Source: Rhizobium sp. C1 (GTDB lineage Bacteria; Pseudomonadota; Alphaproteobacteria; Rhizobiales; Rhizobiaceae). Taken from it: a stretch of 64,000 bases of DNA. The DNA lies in assembly GCF_021026335.1 (NCBI RefSeq), contig NZ_JAJNCY010000008.1, forward strand, positions 162,298-226,297. Direction: 5' to 3'. The notes below the pieces were generated by a model that worked only from the letters and a program-made list of their open reading frames with translations, was not told where the DNA came from and did not search any database. Shown one piece after another: positions 18,386 to 27,345 of this stretch (its first letter is position 1; every line of letters starts with the position of its first letter). Both the position numbers and the translations under genes were made by a program.

Positions 18386-18711
18386 TCTATTTCCCCTTGC
18401 CGCCTGCACCCTACGGTAGCGGTCAATAAAACTCGGCCCCGGAATGTGTTAGAGGTTCGCGTCATGCGAGGTGGCAACATAACCATCTGTTGCGCAACCA
18501 TAATTAGAATTTTTAAACGTTAATCATGCCCTAAAGTGGCATCGTTATTTTTAGTGATTGCTTATTATAGGGATCGCGTAAAGAGATTTTGGCCGCAGGG
18601 GAGACGAGAAAACTTACCGCCATTTTTGGCGCATGTCGCCGAACAGCACGCGGACTTTCCTCAGTGGACACGGCGTGTTGAGACAAGGGTGAAACGGCAC
18701 AGGCCCGCCGT
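18386..18711. other. Intergenic region between chemoreceptor and response regulator genes
   Basis: This 326-bp gap should hold the promoter of the chemoreceptor gene and the 3' flank of the response-regulator gene. It is AT-rich around 18490-18600. A small inverted repeat ATGCC-N7-GGCAT lies near 18527-18543. I see no open frame that looks coding and no convincing terminator. Confidence 0.4.
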
Positions 18712-19353
18712 CTAATCTCCTCGCCGGATGGGCATCACACCCGCCGCCTTCAGCACACCGGCGAGTTCAACGGCATTTCGGGCACCCATCTTTTCGAGCA
18801 ATCGCGCACGATGAACCTCCACGGTGCGTATGGAAATCGACAGATCGTCGGCGATCTGCTTGTTCAACCGTCCTTCCAACATCAGGTTGAGTACCGCGAT
18901 CTCCCTGTCGGACAGGCTTTTCAACTTTCTGGCGAGCTCATCGCGCTCGGCTGTCTCGCAAAGCTCTTCGCTGCGGCGGAGCAGGCAATCGGCGACGATA
19001 TCGACAAGCTGGTTGTCGTTGAAGGGCTTCTCGACGAAATCAGCCGCGCCCTTTTTGAGTGCCTCGACGGCGATGGGTACGTCGCCATGACCCGTCAGGA
19101 AGACGACCGGCAGTGTCACGCCTGCCGCTTTCAGGCGGTCGAATGTTTCAAGACCGGTGAGGCCATCCATCCGCATATCCATCACGATGCAGCCTAGCGG
19201 CCGCAATGGCAGGGCGGCCAGAAGCGCCTCTCCGCTGGGGAATTCCGCCACCGCGAGTTTGCGGGAGCGAAAGAGAAAGGCCAGCGCATCGCGGATCGCC
19301 TCGTCGTCGTCGACCAGATAGACCAGGGCGTCCTCATGTCGTGTAAACGTCAT
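18712..19353 (-). CDS. FixJ/DctR-type response regulator for the adjacent TRAP transporter
   Basis: A 213-residue response regulator. The receiver domain (1-125) has the acidic pocket YLVDDDEAIRD, the phospho-Asp in CIVMDMRMDG, the Thr/Ser position FLTGHGDVP and the Lys in FVEKPFND. A LuxR-type helix-turn-helix follows at about 145-200 (LSDREIAVLNLMLEGRLNKQIADDLSISIRTVEVHRARLLEKM). It resembles DctR of Rhodobacter, which with DctS controls dctPQM. Its start overlaps the kinase gene by 4 bp. Confidence 0.88.
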   Translation of the reverse strand: MTFTRHEDALVYLVDDDEAIRDALAFLFRSRKLAVAEFPSGEALLAALPLRPLGCIVMDMRMDGLTGLETFDRLKAAGVTLPVVFLTGHGDVPIAVEALKKGAADFVEKPFNDNQLVDIVADCLLRRSEELCETAERDELARKLKSLSDREIAVLNLMLEGRLNKQIADDLSISIRTVEVHRARLLEKMGARNAVELAGVLKAAGVMPIRRGD

Positions 19354-21311
19354 GCTGCGCGCTCCGCACTGGCGCTGTCGAGCGGCAGTTTCAGTGAGAA
19401 GACGGCGCCGCCGCCCTCATGGTGCCGGTGTGACAGATGGCCCTGATGCAGCTCGACGATGGTCCGGCAAATATTAAGGCCCATGCCCATGCCGTCGCTC
19501 TTGCTGGTCACGAAGGGTTCGAAGATGCGGCGTGCGATATCGTCCTGAATGCCGGGCCCATAATCCTTCACCTCGATCGTGCCCCATCCGTCGCGCCCGG
19601 TTACGCTAATCTGCAGCGTCTTCTGTTCCGGCGCGACGGACTGCATCGCCTCGATGCCATTGCGCATCAGATTCAGCAGGACCTGTTCCAGAAGAATACG
19701 GTCGGCGCGGACGGAAGGCAGGCCCGGTTCGATTTCGGTTTCGATCTTGGCTTGATGACTGCGCGCATCGGCCGCCAGAAACTGCGTCGTGTCGATCACG
19801 ACGGAGGCGAGGTCGACGGTTTCGAACTTGGGATCGCGCTTGCGCACGAAGTCCTGGATACGCCGAATGATCTCGCCCGCGCGCGCCGCCTGCACCGCAA
19901 GCTTTTCCAGTGCGCCGGAGACCGTTTCCTTGGGCGCGCTCGCATCTTTCAGAATGTTGAGCGAACCGGCGGCGTAGCTCGCGATCGCGGCCAGCGGCTG
20001 GTTCAGCTCATGGGCAAGCGAGGAGGCCATCTCGCCGAGGGCAACAAGTCGCCCCGTTCTCTGCAGGCTTTCGTCCTGCAGGCGGGCGTTCTGGGCGGCC
20101 TTCTTCTGCTCCGTGATGTCGATGATCGAACCCATCCAGCCGTGGTGCTTGCCGTCGGCATCGATCAGCGGTGCTTCGAAGACCTGAATGTCGAGTTCCA
20201 TTCCGTCCTTGCGGCAGAAGCGTGTCTCGAAGCTCTGATTTTTTGGCCCGCCGGCATTGAGGGCGGCATGCCGGCTGAGCGTCTCCTCGACGCGATCCTT
20301 GGGCCAGTAGGGCATAGGCGGCAGGCGGCCAATCAGCTCGTCCTGCGAAAAACCCGTCATGCGGCAGAATGCGTTGTTTACATAAAGCACCCGGCCCTGA
20401 TGGTCGCGCGCCCGCAGGCCGACGGTCAGGCTCTCCTCCATCGACCGCCGAAAGGCCATTTCAGCGCTGAGGCGAGCTTCCGCCTGACGCCGCCGGCCCG
20501 CGTGGCGGTAGAGAATGATCAGGGACAACATGACGAAGACGGACAGCGCGAGAATGGCTCCGATCAGCAACCGATAAGTCGGCTCGCTGCCCACCCGGTA
20601 GCTGGCGATAGAGAGCCAGGTTCCCGCGAGCGGCGGGTCGAACGCGACCTTGTAGACCAGATCGTCATCGACCGGCTCCACCCGCGTCTTTTCCGAAAGC
20701 ACCGCGTTACCGGCATCGACCAGCTGGACGGCGTATTTCTGCGTGATCCACCAGGGGATCTGCCGGGCGATCAGGGATTTGACGGAGACGGTGGCGACGA
20801 TGGTGCCGCGGTTTCCGGCATGGATCGACATGTCGGTGAGAAGTTCGCCATCCACCGTGTAGAGCGGACTGTAGACGGGTTTCAAGGTTCGTGCCGCGAT
20901 CTTCGGCAGCATGGCGGGCACATGTTCAGAGCCGCTGGGAACCGAAACGACCTGCGCCCCATCGTCGGCAATCAGTGCCATGCGCAGGACTTCCGGGTTG
21001 TTCTGCAGATGGATGCGCATGCGGTTGCGCAGACTTTCTTCCGTCACATCGACCTGCTCGGTGTCCAGCGCCAGACGCTGCACCGCGTCCTCATCGGTCG
21101 AAAGCTGGAAGCGCAGTGTCTGCTCCACCCACAGCGCATCGGAAATCAGCGTCGAACGCAGACTGTCCGTGGCATTGCGGTTAATGAACCACAGGAGCGC
21201 CGCGACGAGAGCGACAAGAATGAACATGGTTGCCAGCGGCACGACCTGGATCAGGTCGAAGCCCCTTGGCTCCCCACGGTTTTCCGGCAGCACCGTTCTT
21301 CTGTTCAGCAA
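19350..21311 (-). CDS. DctS-like PAS sensor histidine kinase
   Basis: A 653-residue membrane kinase. A first transmembrane helix (about 25-48) is followed by a periplasmic sensor region of roughly 230 residues, a second helix near 270-290 (LLIGAILALSVFVMLSLIILY), a PAS domain with PAC (VLYVNNAFCRMTGFSQDELIG to HHGWMGSIIDITEQKKAAQ), the phospho-His region ALGEMASSLAHELNQPLAAIASY, and a HATPase (NLMRNGIEAM, DYGPGIQDDI, SKSDGMGMGLNICRTIVELHQG). It most likely senses a C4-dicarboxylate. A TTG start at 21311 with GGAAGGG upstream was preferred; the frame is open to 21422. It is divergent from dctP. Confidence 0.85.
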   Translation of the reverse strand: MLNRRTVLPENRGEPRGFDLIQVVPLATMFILVALVAALLWFINRNATDSLRSTLISDALWVEQTLRFQLSTDEDAVQRLALDTEQVDVTEESLRNRMRIHLQNNPEVLRMALIADDGAQVVSVPSGSEHVPAMLPKIAARTLKPVYSPLYTVDGELLTDMSIHAGNRGTIVATVSVKSLIARQIPWWITQKYAVQLVDAGNAVLSEKTRVEPVDDDLVYKVAFDPPLAGTWLSIASYRVGSEPTYRLLIGAILALSVFVMLSLIILYRHAGRRRQAEARLSAEMAFRRSMEESLTVGLRARDHQGRVLYVNNAFCRMTGFSQDELIGRLPPMPYWPKDRVEETLSRHAALNAGGPKNQSFETRFCRKDGMELDIQVFEAPLIDADGKHHGWMGSIIDITEQKKAAQNARLQDESLQRTGRLVALGEMASSLAHELNQPLAAIASYAAGSLNILKDASAPKETVSGALEKLAVQAARAGEIIRRIQDFVRKRDPKFETVDLASVVIDTTQFLAADARSHQAKIETEIEPGLPSVRADRILLEQVLLNLMRNGIEAMQSVAPEQKTLQISVTGRDGWGTIEVKDYGPGIQDDIARRIFEPFVTSKSDGMGMGLNICRTIVELHQGHLSHRHHEGGGAVFSLKLPLDSASAERAA

Positions 21312-21526
21312 TATCGTCCCTTCCCCCCGAACTGAAATTGACCTGTGGCGGAGAGAAAGACAAGTCCGCAAGATCCGGAAACACCTTAAACGGTGACCTG
21401 CGAAGCCGATGTGGAAATCCACAATAGAAAAACCATCAGTTGCAACTTATCAAACGGACAGGCCGGAGGAAGCGCGGGTGGGGACCTGCAGCGCGCCGCC
21501 GGGCGTATTTGGAGGAGGAATATTCC

Positions 21527-22543
21527 ATGATCAATCGTCGCAATTTCATCAAGTCAACGACCGTTGCCGCCGGCATTCTGGCATTCGGTCTTTCGGCCGG
21601 CATGGCGCTCGCCGCCGACCCGATCGTCATCAAGTTCAGCCACGTCGTGGCGCCGAACACGCCCAAGGGCAAGGGTGCGGACAAGTTCAAGGAACTGGCC
21701 GAAAAATACACCAATGGCGCGGTGAAGGTGGAGATCTACCCGAACTCGCAGCTTCTGAAGGACAAGGAAGAACTGGAAGCGCTGCAGCTCGGCGCCGTCC
21801 AGATGCTCGCCCCGTCGCTCGCCAAGTTCGGCCCGCTCGGTATCAAGGAGTTCGAAGTCTTCGATCTTCCCTACATTTTCCCGGACTACGATTCGCTGCA
21901 CAAGGTGACGAAGGGCGCCGTTGGCAAGGAACTGCTCGACAAGCTCGGCGAAAAGGGCATCCAGGGTCTCGCCTATTGGGACAATGGCTTCAAGATCATG
22001 AGCGCGAACTCCAAGATCAACAAGCCGGAAGATTTCCTCGGCCTGAAGCTGCGCATCCAGTCCTCCAAGGTGCTCGAAGCGCAGATGAATGCGCTGGGTG
22101 CCGTGCCGCAGGTCATGGCCTTCTCGGAGGTCTATCAGGCGCTGCAGACCGGCGTCGTCGACGGCACTGAAAATCCGCCGTCCAACATGTATACGCAGAA
22201 GATGCACGAGGTGCAGAAGTTCGCGACGCTGACCAATCATGGTTATCTCGGCTATGCGGTCATCGTGAACAAGAAGTTCTGGGATGGCCTGCCGCAGGAT
22301 GTGCGCGCTTCGCTGACCAAGGCCATGGACGAGTCGACCGACTATGCCAACGGCATTGCCAAGGAAGAGAACGACAAGGCGCTGGAAGCGATGAAGGCTG
22401 CCGGTACGACGCAGTTCCATACGCTGACGGATGACGAGCTGAAGACGTGGCGCTCGACGCTTGCCCCGGTTCGCAAGCAGATGGCAGACCGCATCGGCGC
22501 AGACCTCGTCAAACGCACCGAAGCGGCTGCAGGGACGAAATAA
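21527..22543 (+). CDS. dctP: TRAP transporter solute-binding protein DctP
   Basis: A 338-residue periplasmic binding protein. It has a twin-basic N-terminus (MINRRNFIK) and a signal peptide ending GMALA-ADP. The DctP family core includes IKFSHVVAPNTPKGKGADKFKELAEKYTNGAVKVEIYPNSQL, GLKLRIQSSKVLEAQMNALGAVPQ with the carboxylate-binding Arg, and YQALQTGVVDGTENPPSNMY. It should bind a C4-dicarboxylate such as malate, succinate or fumarate and deliver it to DctQM. The start at 21527 has GGAGGAGGAA upstream. It is followed by a strong stem-loop before dctQ. Confidence 0.9.
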   Translation: MINRRNFIKSTTVAAGILAFGLSAGMALAADPIVIKFSHVVAPNTPKGKGADKFKELAEKYTNGAVKVEIYPNSQLLKDKEELEALQLGAVQMLAPSLAKFGPLGIKEFEVFDLPYIFPDYDSLHKVTKGAVGKELLDKLGEKGIQGLAYWDNGFKIMSANSKINKPEDFLGLKLRIQSSKVLEAQMNALGAVPQVMAFSEVYQALQTGVVDGTENPPSNMYTQKMHEVQKFATLTNHGYLGYAVIVNKKFWDGLPQDVRASLTKAMDESTDYANGIAKEENDKALEAMKAAGTTQFHTLTDDELKTWRSTLAPVRKQMADRIGADLVKRTEAAAGTK

Positions 22544-22555
22544 CCCGCGTCGGTG

Positions 22556-22591
22556 AACGGGCCTGCCCTTAGACCCCGGCAGGCCCGTTTT
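22556..22591 (+). terminator. Stem-loop with T-run between dctP and dctQ (attenuator-like)
   Basis: AACGGGCCTGCC and GGCAGGCCCGTT form a perfect 12-bp stem with a 10-base loop, ending in TTTT. It lies inside the operon, 13 bp after dctP. It fits partial termination or 3'-end protection that yields more binding protein than permease. Confidence 0.8.
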
Positions 22592-22626
22592 CCAGTTTCA
22601 GCGTCATTCTTTCAGGACAACATATC

Positions 22627-23268
22627 ATGCTGCGCCTATTGGACCGGCTTGAGGAAATCCTCATTGCCACGTTGATTGCGGCCGCGACCGCGATCATTTT
22701 CGCCTCGGTTACCCACCGCTACGCACTGAGCGGCCTCGCCGCCCTCATCACCTACGCCCGCGTCCACGATTTCGGCCTGCTGATGAGCATGGCGAGATCG
22801 TCCTATTTCGGTCTGAAGGCCGTCAATCTGATCTGGGCGCAGGAACTCTGCATCATCATGTTCGTCTGGATGGCGAAGTTCGGTGCGGCCTATGGCGTCC
22901 GGACGGGCATCCATGTCGGCATTGACGTGGTCATCAACCGGCTGAGCCCGGAGCGCCGCTTCGCCTTCATCCTGTTCGGCCTGTGTGCCGGCGCCTTTTT
23001 CACGGGCACGATTGCCGCGCTCGGCGCTAATTTCGTCTGGCACATGTACAGCGTGTCGTCGATCTCGCCCGATCTCGAATTGCCGATGTGGATCGTCTAT
23101 CTGGCCATCCCGCTGGGCTCGTCGCTGATGTGCTTCCGCTTCCTGCAGGTTGCCTATGTCTATCTGCGCACCGGCGAGTTGCCGCATCACGACCATGGCC
23201 ATGTCGATGGCATGGACGAGATCGAAGACGCCATCAATCACAGCCCGCTGACCCCAAAGGATCGCTAA
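22627..23268 (+). CDS. dctQ: TRAP transporter small membrane subunit DctQ
   Basis: A 213-residue protein with four predicted transmembrane segments (about 12-32, 72-92, 120-140, 155-175) and the DctQ signature WAQELCIIMFVWMAKFGAAYGVRTGIHVGIDVVINRLSP. It pairs with DctM in the Na+-coupled secondary transport of the solute brought by DctP. It is somewhat longer than the usual ~170-190 residues because of an extended first loop and a His/Asp-rich C-terminus (HHDHGHVDGMDE). dctM starts two bases after the stop. Confidence 0.88.
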   Translation: MLRLLDRLEEILIATLIAAATAIIFASVTHRYALSGLAALITYARVHDFGLLMSMARSSYFGLKAVNLIWAQELCIIMFVWMAKFGAAYGVRTGIHVGIDVVINRLSPERRFAFILFGLCAGAFFTGTIAALGANFVWHMYSVSSISPDLELPMWIVYLAIPLGSSLMCFRFLQVAYVYLRTGELPHHDHGHVDGMDEIEDAINHSPLTPKDR

Positions 23269-23269
23269 G

Positions 23270-24595
23270 ATGACCGCAGCCATTATTTTCGGCGGTCTGA
23301 TCGCCCTCATGCTCACGGGCATGCCGATCTCGATCGCACTCGGCCTTACCGTTCTGGCCTTCATGTATCTCATGACCTCCGTGCCGGTGGACACGGTGGC
23401 CCTTAAGCTCTTCACCGGCATCGAGAAGTTCGAGATCATGGCGATCCCGTTCTTCATCTTGGCCGGCAACTTCCTAACCCATGGCGGGGTCGCCAAGCGC
23501 ATGATCAACTTCGCCTCATCGATGGTGGGGCATTGGTATGGCGGCCTGGGTCTTGCAGGCGTCATGGCCTGCGCGCTCTTCGCCGCCGTGTCCGGTTCGT
23601 CGCCGGCGACGGTCGTCGCGATTGGCTCGGTCATCCTGCCGGCCATGGTCAGGCAGGGTTTCCCGAAGCAGTTCGGGGCAGGGGTGATCACCACGTCCGG
23701 CGCGCTGGGCATCCTCATCCCGCCATCCATCGTCATGGTCATGTATTCGGTGGCGACATCGGGCATCACCGCGACGGGTCCGGACGGTAAGGTCGTCTCT
23801 GCCGCTTCCGTCGGCCAGCTCTTCATCGCCGGCGTCATCCCCGGCCTGATCCTTGCCGGTGTTCTGGCAGCCGTGACCTGGTGGATTGCCTGGCGCAACG
23901 ATTATCCTCGCCTGACAAAAGCCAGCTGGGGTGAGCGTCTGATCACCTTCCGCAAGGCGGCCTGGGGCCTGCTGCTGATCGTCATCGTCATCGGCGGCAT
24001 CTATACCGGCGCCTTCACGCCGACCGAGGCCGCTGCCATGAGCGCCGTCTATGCCTTCGTGATCTCGGTCTTCGTCTACAAGGACCTGAAGCTCTCGGAC
24101 GTGCCGCGCGTGCTCCTGTCGTCCGCCAACATGTCGGCGATGCTGCTCTACATCATCACCAACGCCGTACTGTTCTCCTATCTCATGACCAGCGAGAACA
24201 TTCCGCAGGCGCTGGGCGAATGGATGGTGAATTCCGGCCTGAACTGGTGGATGTTCCTGATTGCCGTCAACCTGCTGCTGCTGGCCGCCGGCAACTTCAT
24301 GGAGCCATCCTCCATCGTGCTGATCATGGCGCCGATCCTCTTCCCCGTCGCTATCAAGCTCGGCATCGACCCGGTCCATTTCGGCATCATGATCGTGGTC
24401 AACATGGAAGTCGGCATGTGCCATCCGCCGGTGGGGCTCAATCTCTACGTGGCCTCGGGCATCACGCGCATGGGGATAACCGAGCTCACGGTCGCCGTCA
24501 TGCCCTGGCTTCTCGCCATGCTCGTCTTCCTGCTGTTCATCACCTATGTGCCGGCCATTTCGACCATTCTGCCGCGCATGCTGGGCATGATGTAG
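23270..24595 (+). CDS. dctM: TRAP transporter large permease subunit DctM
   Basis: A 441-residue protein with about 12 hydrophobic segments. DctM landmarks are GMPISIALGLTVLAFM, EIMAIPFFILAGNFLTHGGVAKRMINFASSMVGHWYGGLGLAGVMACALFAAVSGSSPATVVAIGSV, TSGALGILIPPSIVMVMY, YTGAFTPTEAAA and GMCHPPVGLNLYVASGI. It forms the transport channel with DctQ. AAAGGA before the ATG and the 1-base gap to dctQ indicate coupling. Confidence 0.92.
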   Translation: MTAAIIFGGLIALMLTGMPISIALGLTVLAFMYLMTSVPVDTVALKLFTGIEKFEIMAIPFFILAGNFLTHGGVAKRMINFASSMVGHWYGGLGLAGVMACALFAAVSGSSPATVVAIGSVILPAMVRQGFPKQFGAGVITTSGALGILIPPSIVMVMYSVATSGITATGPDGKVVSAASVGQLFIAGVIPGLILAGVLAAVTWWIAWRNDYPRLTKASWGERLITFRKAAWGLLLIVIVIGGIYTGAFTPTEAAAMSAVYAFVISVFVYKDLKLSDVPRVLLSSANMSAMLLYIITNAVLFSYLMTSENIPQALGEWMVNSGLNWWMFLIAVNLLLLAAGNFMEPSSIVLIMAPILFPVAIKLGIDPVHFGIMIVVNMEVGMCHPPVGLNLYVASGITRMGITELTVAVMPWLLAMLVFLLFITYVPAISTILPRMLGMM

Positions 24596-24621
24596 CAGGC
24601 GACCCGACATCCCTGACGAGA

Positions 24622-24656
24622 TTGGCCCCGCTGCTCCGCAGTGGGGTCAATTTTTT
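24622..24656 (+). terminator. Intrinsic terminator of dctPQM
   Basis: TTGGCCCCGCTGC pairs with GCAGTGGGGTCAA (13 bp including two G-U pairs in RNA, loop TCC), immediately followed by six T. This is a strong rho-independent terminator 26 bp after dctM. Confidence 0.9.
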
Positions 24657-24730
24657 CGCCGCGTCCGCCGCGTAACCGGAAGCGCACGAATTTTCAGGCT
24701 CAGCGATTCCGGTGGTGGAAATTATGCGCT

Positions 24731-24783
24731 AAAGCAAAGCATGATCTTCGCTTCCGAAGGATTCGATGATCATGCTTTGCTTT
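24731..24783. repeat. Rhizobiales-type palindromic intergenic repeat
   Basis: Perfect 16-bp inverted arms AAAGCAAAGCATGATC and GATCATGCTTTGCTTT are separated by 21 bases. Similar GCATGATC...GATCATGC elements occur in many copies between genes of Rhizobium, Agrobacterium and Brucella relatives. It lies between the dctM terminator and the next gene and overlaps the 5' extension of that gene's reading frame, so the gene must start downstream. Confidence 0.75.
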
Positions 24784-24872
24784 CGTGTTTGAGCCTTCCG
24801 CGCGAGATGACCGATCTTTGCAGCGCTGCGGCGAGACACGGCCCCGATATCTCGATGAAAAGTCCGGAAGAC

Positions 24873-25694
24873 ATGAGCCAGAACTCCTATTTCACCGCCT
24901 ATGGCGGCCTGCCGCCTCAAACGCAATTGTTGTCCGGCAAGGCGGTCTTCAAGACGGCCTATGCAGTCATTCCCAAGGGCGTGATGAGCGATATCGTCAC
25001 CAGCCTCCTGCCGCATTGGGACAAGACCCGCGCCTGGATCATCGCCCGGCCGATGACCGGATTTTCCGAGACGTTCTCCCAATATGTCATGGAGGTTCAG
25101 GCTGGAGGCGGCAGCGCCAAGCCGGAGCCGGATGCGCGCGCGCAGGGCGCGATCTTCGTGATCGAGGGTTCGATGACGATTACGCTGGATGGCACCGCGC
25201 ATGATGTCAGGGCGGGTTCGTTTGCCTTCCTTCCCGCCGGTTCGGCATGGTCGGTCCAGAACAGGAGCGACGCCATCGCCAGGTTCCATTGGGTCAGGAA
25301 AGCCTTCCAGCCCGTCGAGGGGCTGGAGCCGCCGCCGGCGATCTTTACGCATGAAGACGAGCACGAGATCGCCATGATGCCGGATACGGGGGGAGCCTGG
25401 GGAACGACGCGCTTCATTGACCCCAACGATATCCGCTACGATTTTCACCTGAACATCGTCACCTTCCAGCCGGGCGGCATTATCCCCTTCATGGAGACCC
25501 ATGTGATGGAGCACGGCCTCTATGTGCTGGAGGGCAAGGCTGTCTATCGGCTCAACGATGACTGGGTCGAGGTGGAAGCGGGCGACTTCATGTGGCTGCG
25601 TGCCTTCTGCCCACAGGCCTGCTATGCCGGCGGCCCGGGCCGGTTCCGCTATCTGCTTTACAAGGACGTCAATCGACACGCCCGCCTCTGGTAG
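24873..25694 (+). CDS. allE: (S)-Ureidoglycine aminohydrolase (bicupin, AllE/UGlyAH)
   Basis: A 273-residue double cupin. The N-terminal cupin spans about 55-135 (FSQYVMEVQAGGGSAKPEPDARAQGAIFVIEGSMTITLDG). The C-terminal cupin carries the metal site: NIVTFQPGGIIPFMETHVMEHGLYVLEGKAVYRLNDDWVEVEAGDFMWLRAFCPQACYAGG, with Glu, His, His and Gln ligands. The enzyme releases ammonia from ureidoglycine in allantoin/purine breakdown, giving ureidoglycolate. The start at MSQNSYFTAYGGLPPQ matches family N-termini; a Met at 24855 is possible. No other purine-catabolism gene is visible nearby, so it stands alone between the TRAP operon and an AI-2E-type gene. Confidence 0.85.
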   Translation: MSQNSYFTAYGGLPPQTQLLSGKAVFKTAYAVIPKGVMSDIVTSLLPHWDKTRAWIIARPMTGFSETFSQYVMEVQAGGGSAKPEPDARAQGAIFVIEGSMTITLDGTAHDVRAGSFAFLPAGSAWSVQNRSDAIARFHWVRKAFQPVEGLEPPPAIFTHEDEHEIAMMPDTGGAWGTTRFIDPNDIRYDFHLNIVTFQPGGIIPFMETHVMEHGLYVLEGKAVYRLNDDWVEVEAGDFMWLRAFCPQACYAGGPGRFRYLLYKDVNRHARLW

Positions 25695-25776
25695 GCGTTC
25701 GGCGCGATACGCGTCGCCAATACGGCCAGTACAAAGGCCCGGAAACGGTTCTCAGGGCCTTTGAAGACGTTGAACG

Positions 25777-26919
25777 CTACTGATTGCCAGCCTTCGGGGC
25801 ATCGAGTTCGCGCAGCCACTCACGCCAAATGGCGACCAGGATTGCCATCAGGACCGGCCCGATGAAGAGGCCCAAGAGCCCCATTGTCTTGACGCCGCCC
25901 ACGAGGCCGAAAAATGTGGGAAGAAACGGCAATTGGATGGGCCCGCCGACTATCCTCGGTCGAAGCGTCTTGTCGACGATGAAGAGTTCTGTTGTTCCCC
26001 AAGCGAAAAGCGCCACGGCGGCGACCGGTGATCCGGTTCCGAGGAGGTAGAGGGACACCAGCGAGAAAGACAGCGGCGCCCCGCCCGGGATGAGCGCCAT
26101 GATACCAGTCAGGACGCCCAGTGTGATCGGGGAGGGCGCTCCCGCAATCCAGTATGCCACGCCGAGCACAACCCCTTCGCCGACGGCGATCAGCGTCATT
26201 CCGGTAACCGTGGCACTGACGGTTTGCGGCACGATCCGCGAAAACCGTTCCCAGCGTCTCGGCAGAACCCGTTCTCCCAACTTGTCGATCTGCAACGCGA
26301 AATTCTCGCCGTCGCGATAGACGCAAAACAGAACGATCATCATGAAGATCAGTGTCAGCAGGAAGTTGAAAACGCCTGCGCTGGTCATGAGGACGAGATG
26401 ATAAATGGCACCGATATTGCTGCCGGTCACGATCTGGATAAGCTCGCCGATGCCGCCAGGGTGGGCAAAAAGCCGGGTCCATTCCTCATTGGCCCACTCG
26501 CCTATTATCGGCAAGTTTGCGAGCCAGCCGGGTGTCGCGGCTCCGGTCTTGTTCGCTTCAACGGCCCATCGCACCCATCGGCTGAGTTCCCGCAGCGTGT
26601 AGCTCGACGCCAGGAAAACGGGAACGATGACGAAAACCACGATCATCAGGACCGCGAGGCTTGCGGCAATCGTTCGCTGGCCATTGACGCGCGCTTTCAG
26701 GATCTTGAAAAGCGGCCAGCTCGCAAAGCCGATGACCAGCGCGCCGAGTATCGGAACCACGAAGCCATAAAAGAAATAGACGCCGAGAGCGATGACCAGC
26801 ACCAGCAGCCAGCGGGCAATGGACAGCGGCGTTACGATTGCTGCGCCCGAGGATTTGGCAGAGCCTAGCCAGCGCTGCATTTCCACCGGCTCGGATCGGG
26901 TCGCTTTTTCCAGTTCCAT
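25777..26919 (-). CDS. AI-2E/PerM-family membrane protein
   Basis: A 380-residue integral membrane protein of the AI-2E transporter (UPF0118/PerM, YdiK-like) family. It shows two N-terminal helices (LLVLVIALGVYFFYGFVVPILGALVIGFASWP), a helix near 95, a soluble loop, and the typical C-terminal cluster GVVLGVAYWIAGAPSPITLGVLTGIMALIPGGAPLSF and LRPRIVGGPIQLPFLPTFFGLVGGVKTMGLLGLFIGPVLMAIL. Members export signals or act as Na+(K+)/H+ antiporters; the substrate cannot be told from sequence. The start at 26919 (MELEKATRSE) was preferred to the open frame back to 27030. Confidence 0.8.
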   Translation of the reverse strand: MELEKATRSEPVEMQRWLGSAKSSGAAIVTPLSIARWLLVLVIALGVYFFYGFVVPILGALVIGFASWPLFKILKARVNGQRTIAASLAVLMIVVFVIVPVFLASSYTLRELSRWVRWAVEANKTGAATPGWLANLPIIGEWANEEWTRLFAHPGGIGELIQIVTGSNIGAIYHLVLMTSAGVFNFLLTLIFMMIVLFCVYRDGENFALQIDKLGERVLPRRWERFSRIVPQTVSATVTGMTLIAVGEGVVLGVAYWIAGAPSPITLGVLTGIMALIPGGAPLSFSLVSLYLLGTGSPVAAVALFAWGTTELFIVDKTLRPRIVGGPIQLPFLPTFFGLVGGVKTMGLLGLFIGPVLMAILVAIWREWLRELDAPKAGNQ

Positions 26920-27345
26920 CCCAGATGATGTCCTATTTTTTTGTTTTCCAGAACCAGCAATGCCGCCCGTTCCGCTATGGCACAGAACATAGGGAGAGAC
27001 CGATGTTATGTCCATGCGGCAGCGGTCCAAACGTCTGTTGGTCAGATGGCACGCTCGTTTGAGACTTCATAAGCCGCTGTCAATATACAGGCCTTATGTG
27101 AAACCGTTGGGATTTTATTGGGATTGCATGAAGTTTTCGTGAGTGTCGGTCCGGCCTTTGGGGCGTTCCGGGCCGGCGTGTGCCCGGATATGGGGACGAA
27201 GGCGTAGTCGCTTCCCGAAAGGCCTTCGTCGGGAACCGCCGATGCGTTGCAGGTTATGCATTCGAACTGCCACACCAGGTGATTGGATTGTCGAATGCCG
27301 GCCCAGAAAAATCTGTTCGATCCGTTCCCCGAAACCCTTGAGCCC
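26920..27345. other. Intergenic region before the catalase remnant
   Basis: About 425 bp without a credible gene. It should carry the promoter of the AI-2E-type gene (AT-rich around 26930-26950 and 27060-27130). Short open frames on both strands are not protein-like. I looked for the missing N-terminal part of the catalase here and did not recognise it. Confidence 0.4.
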
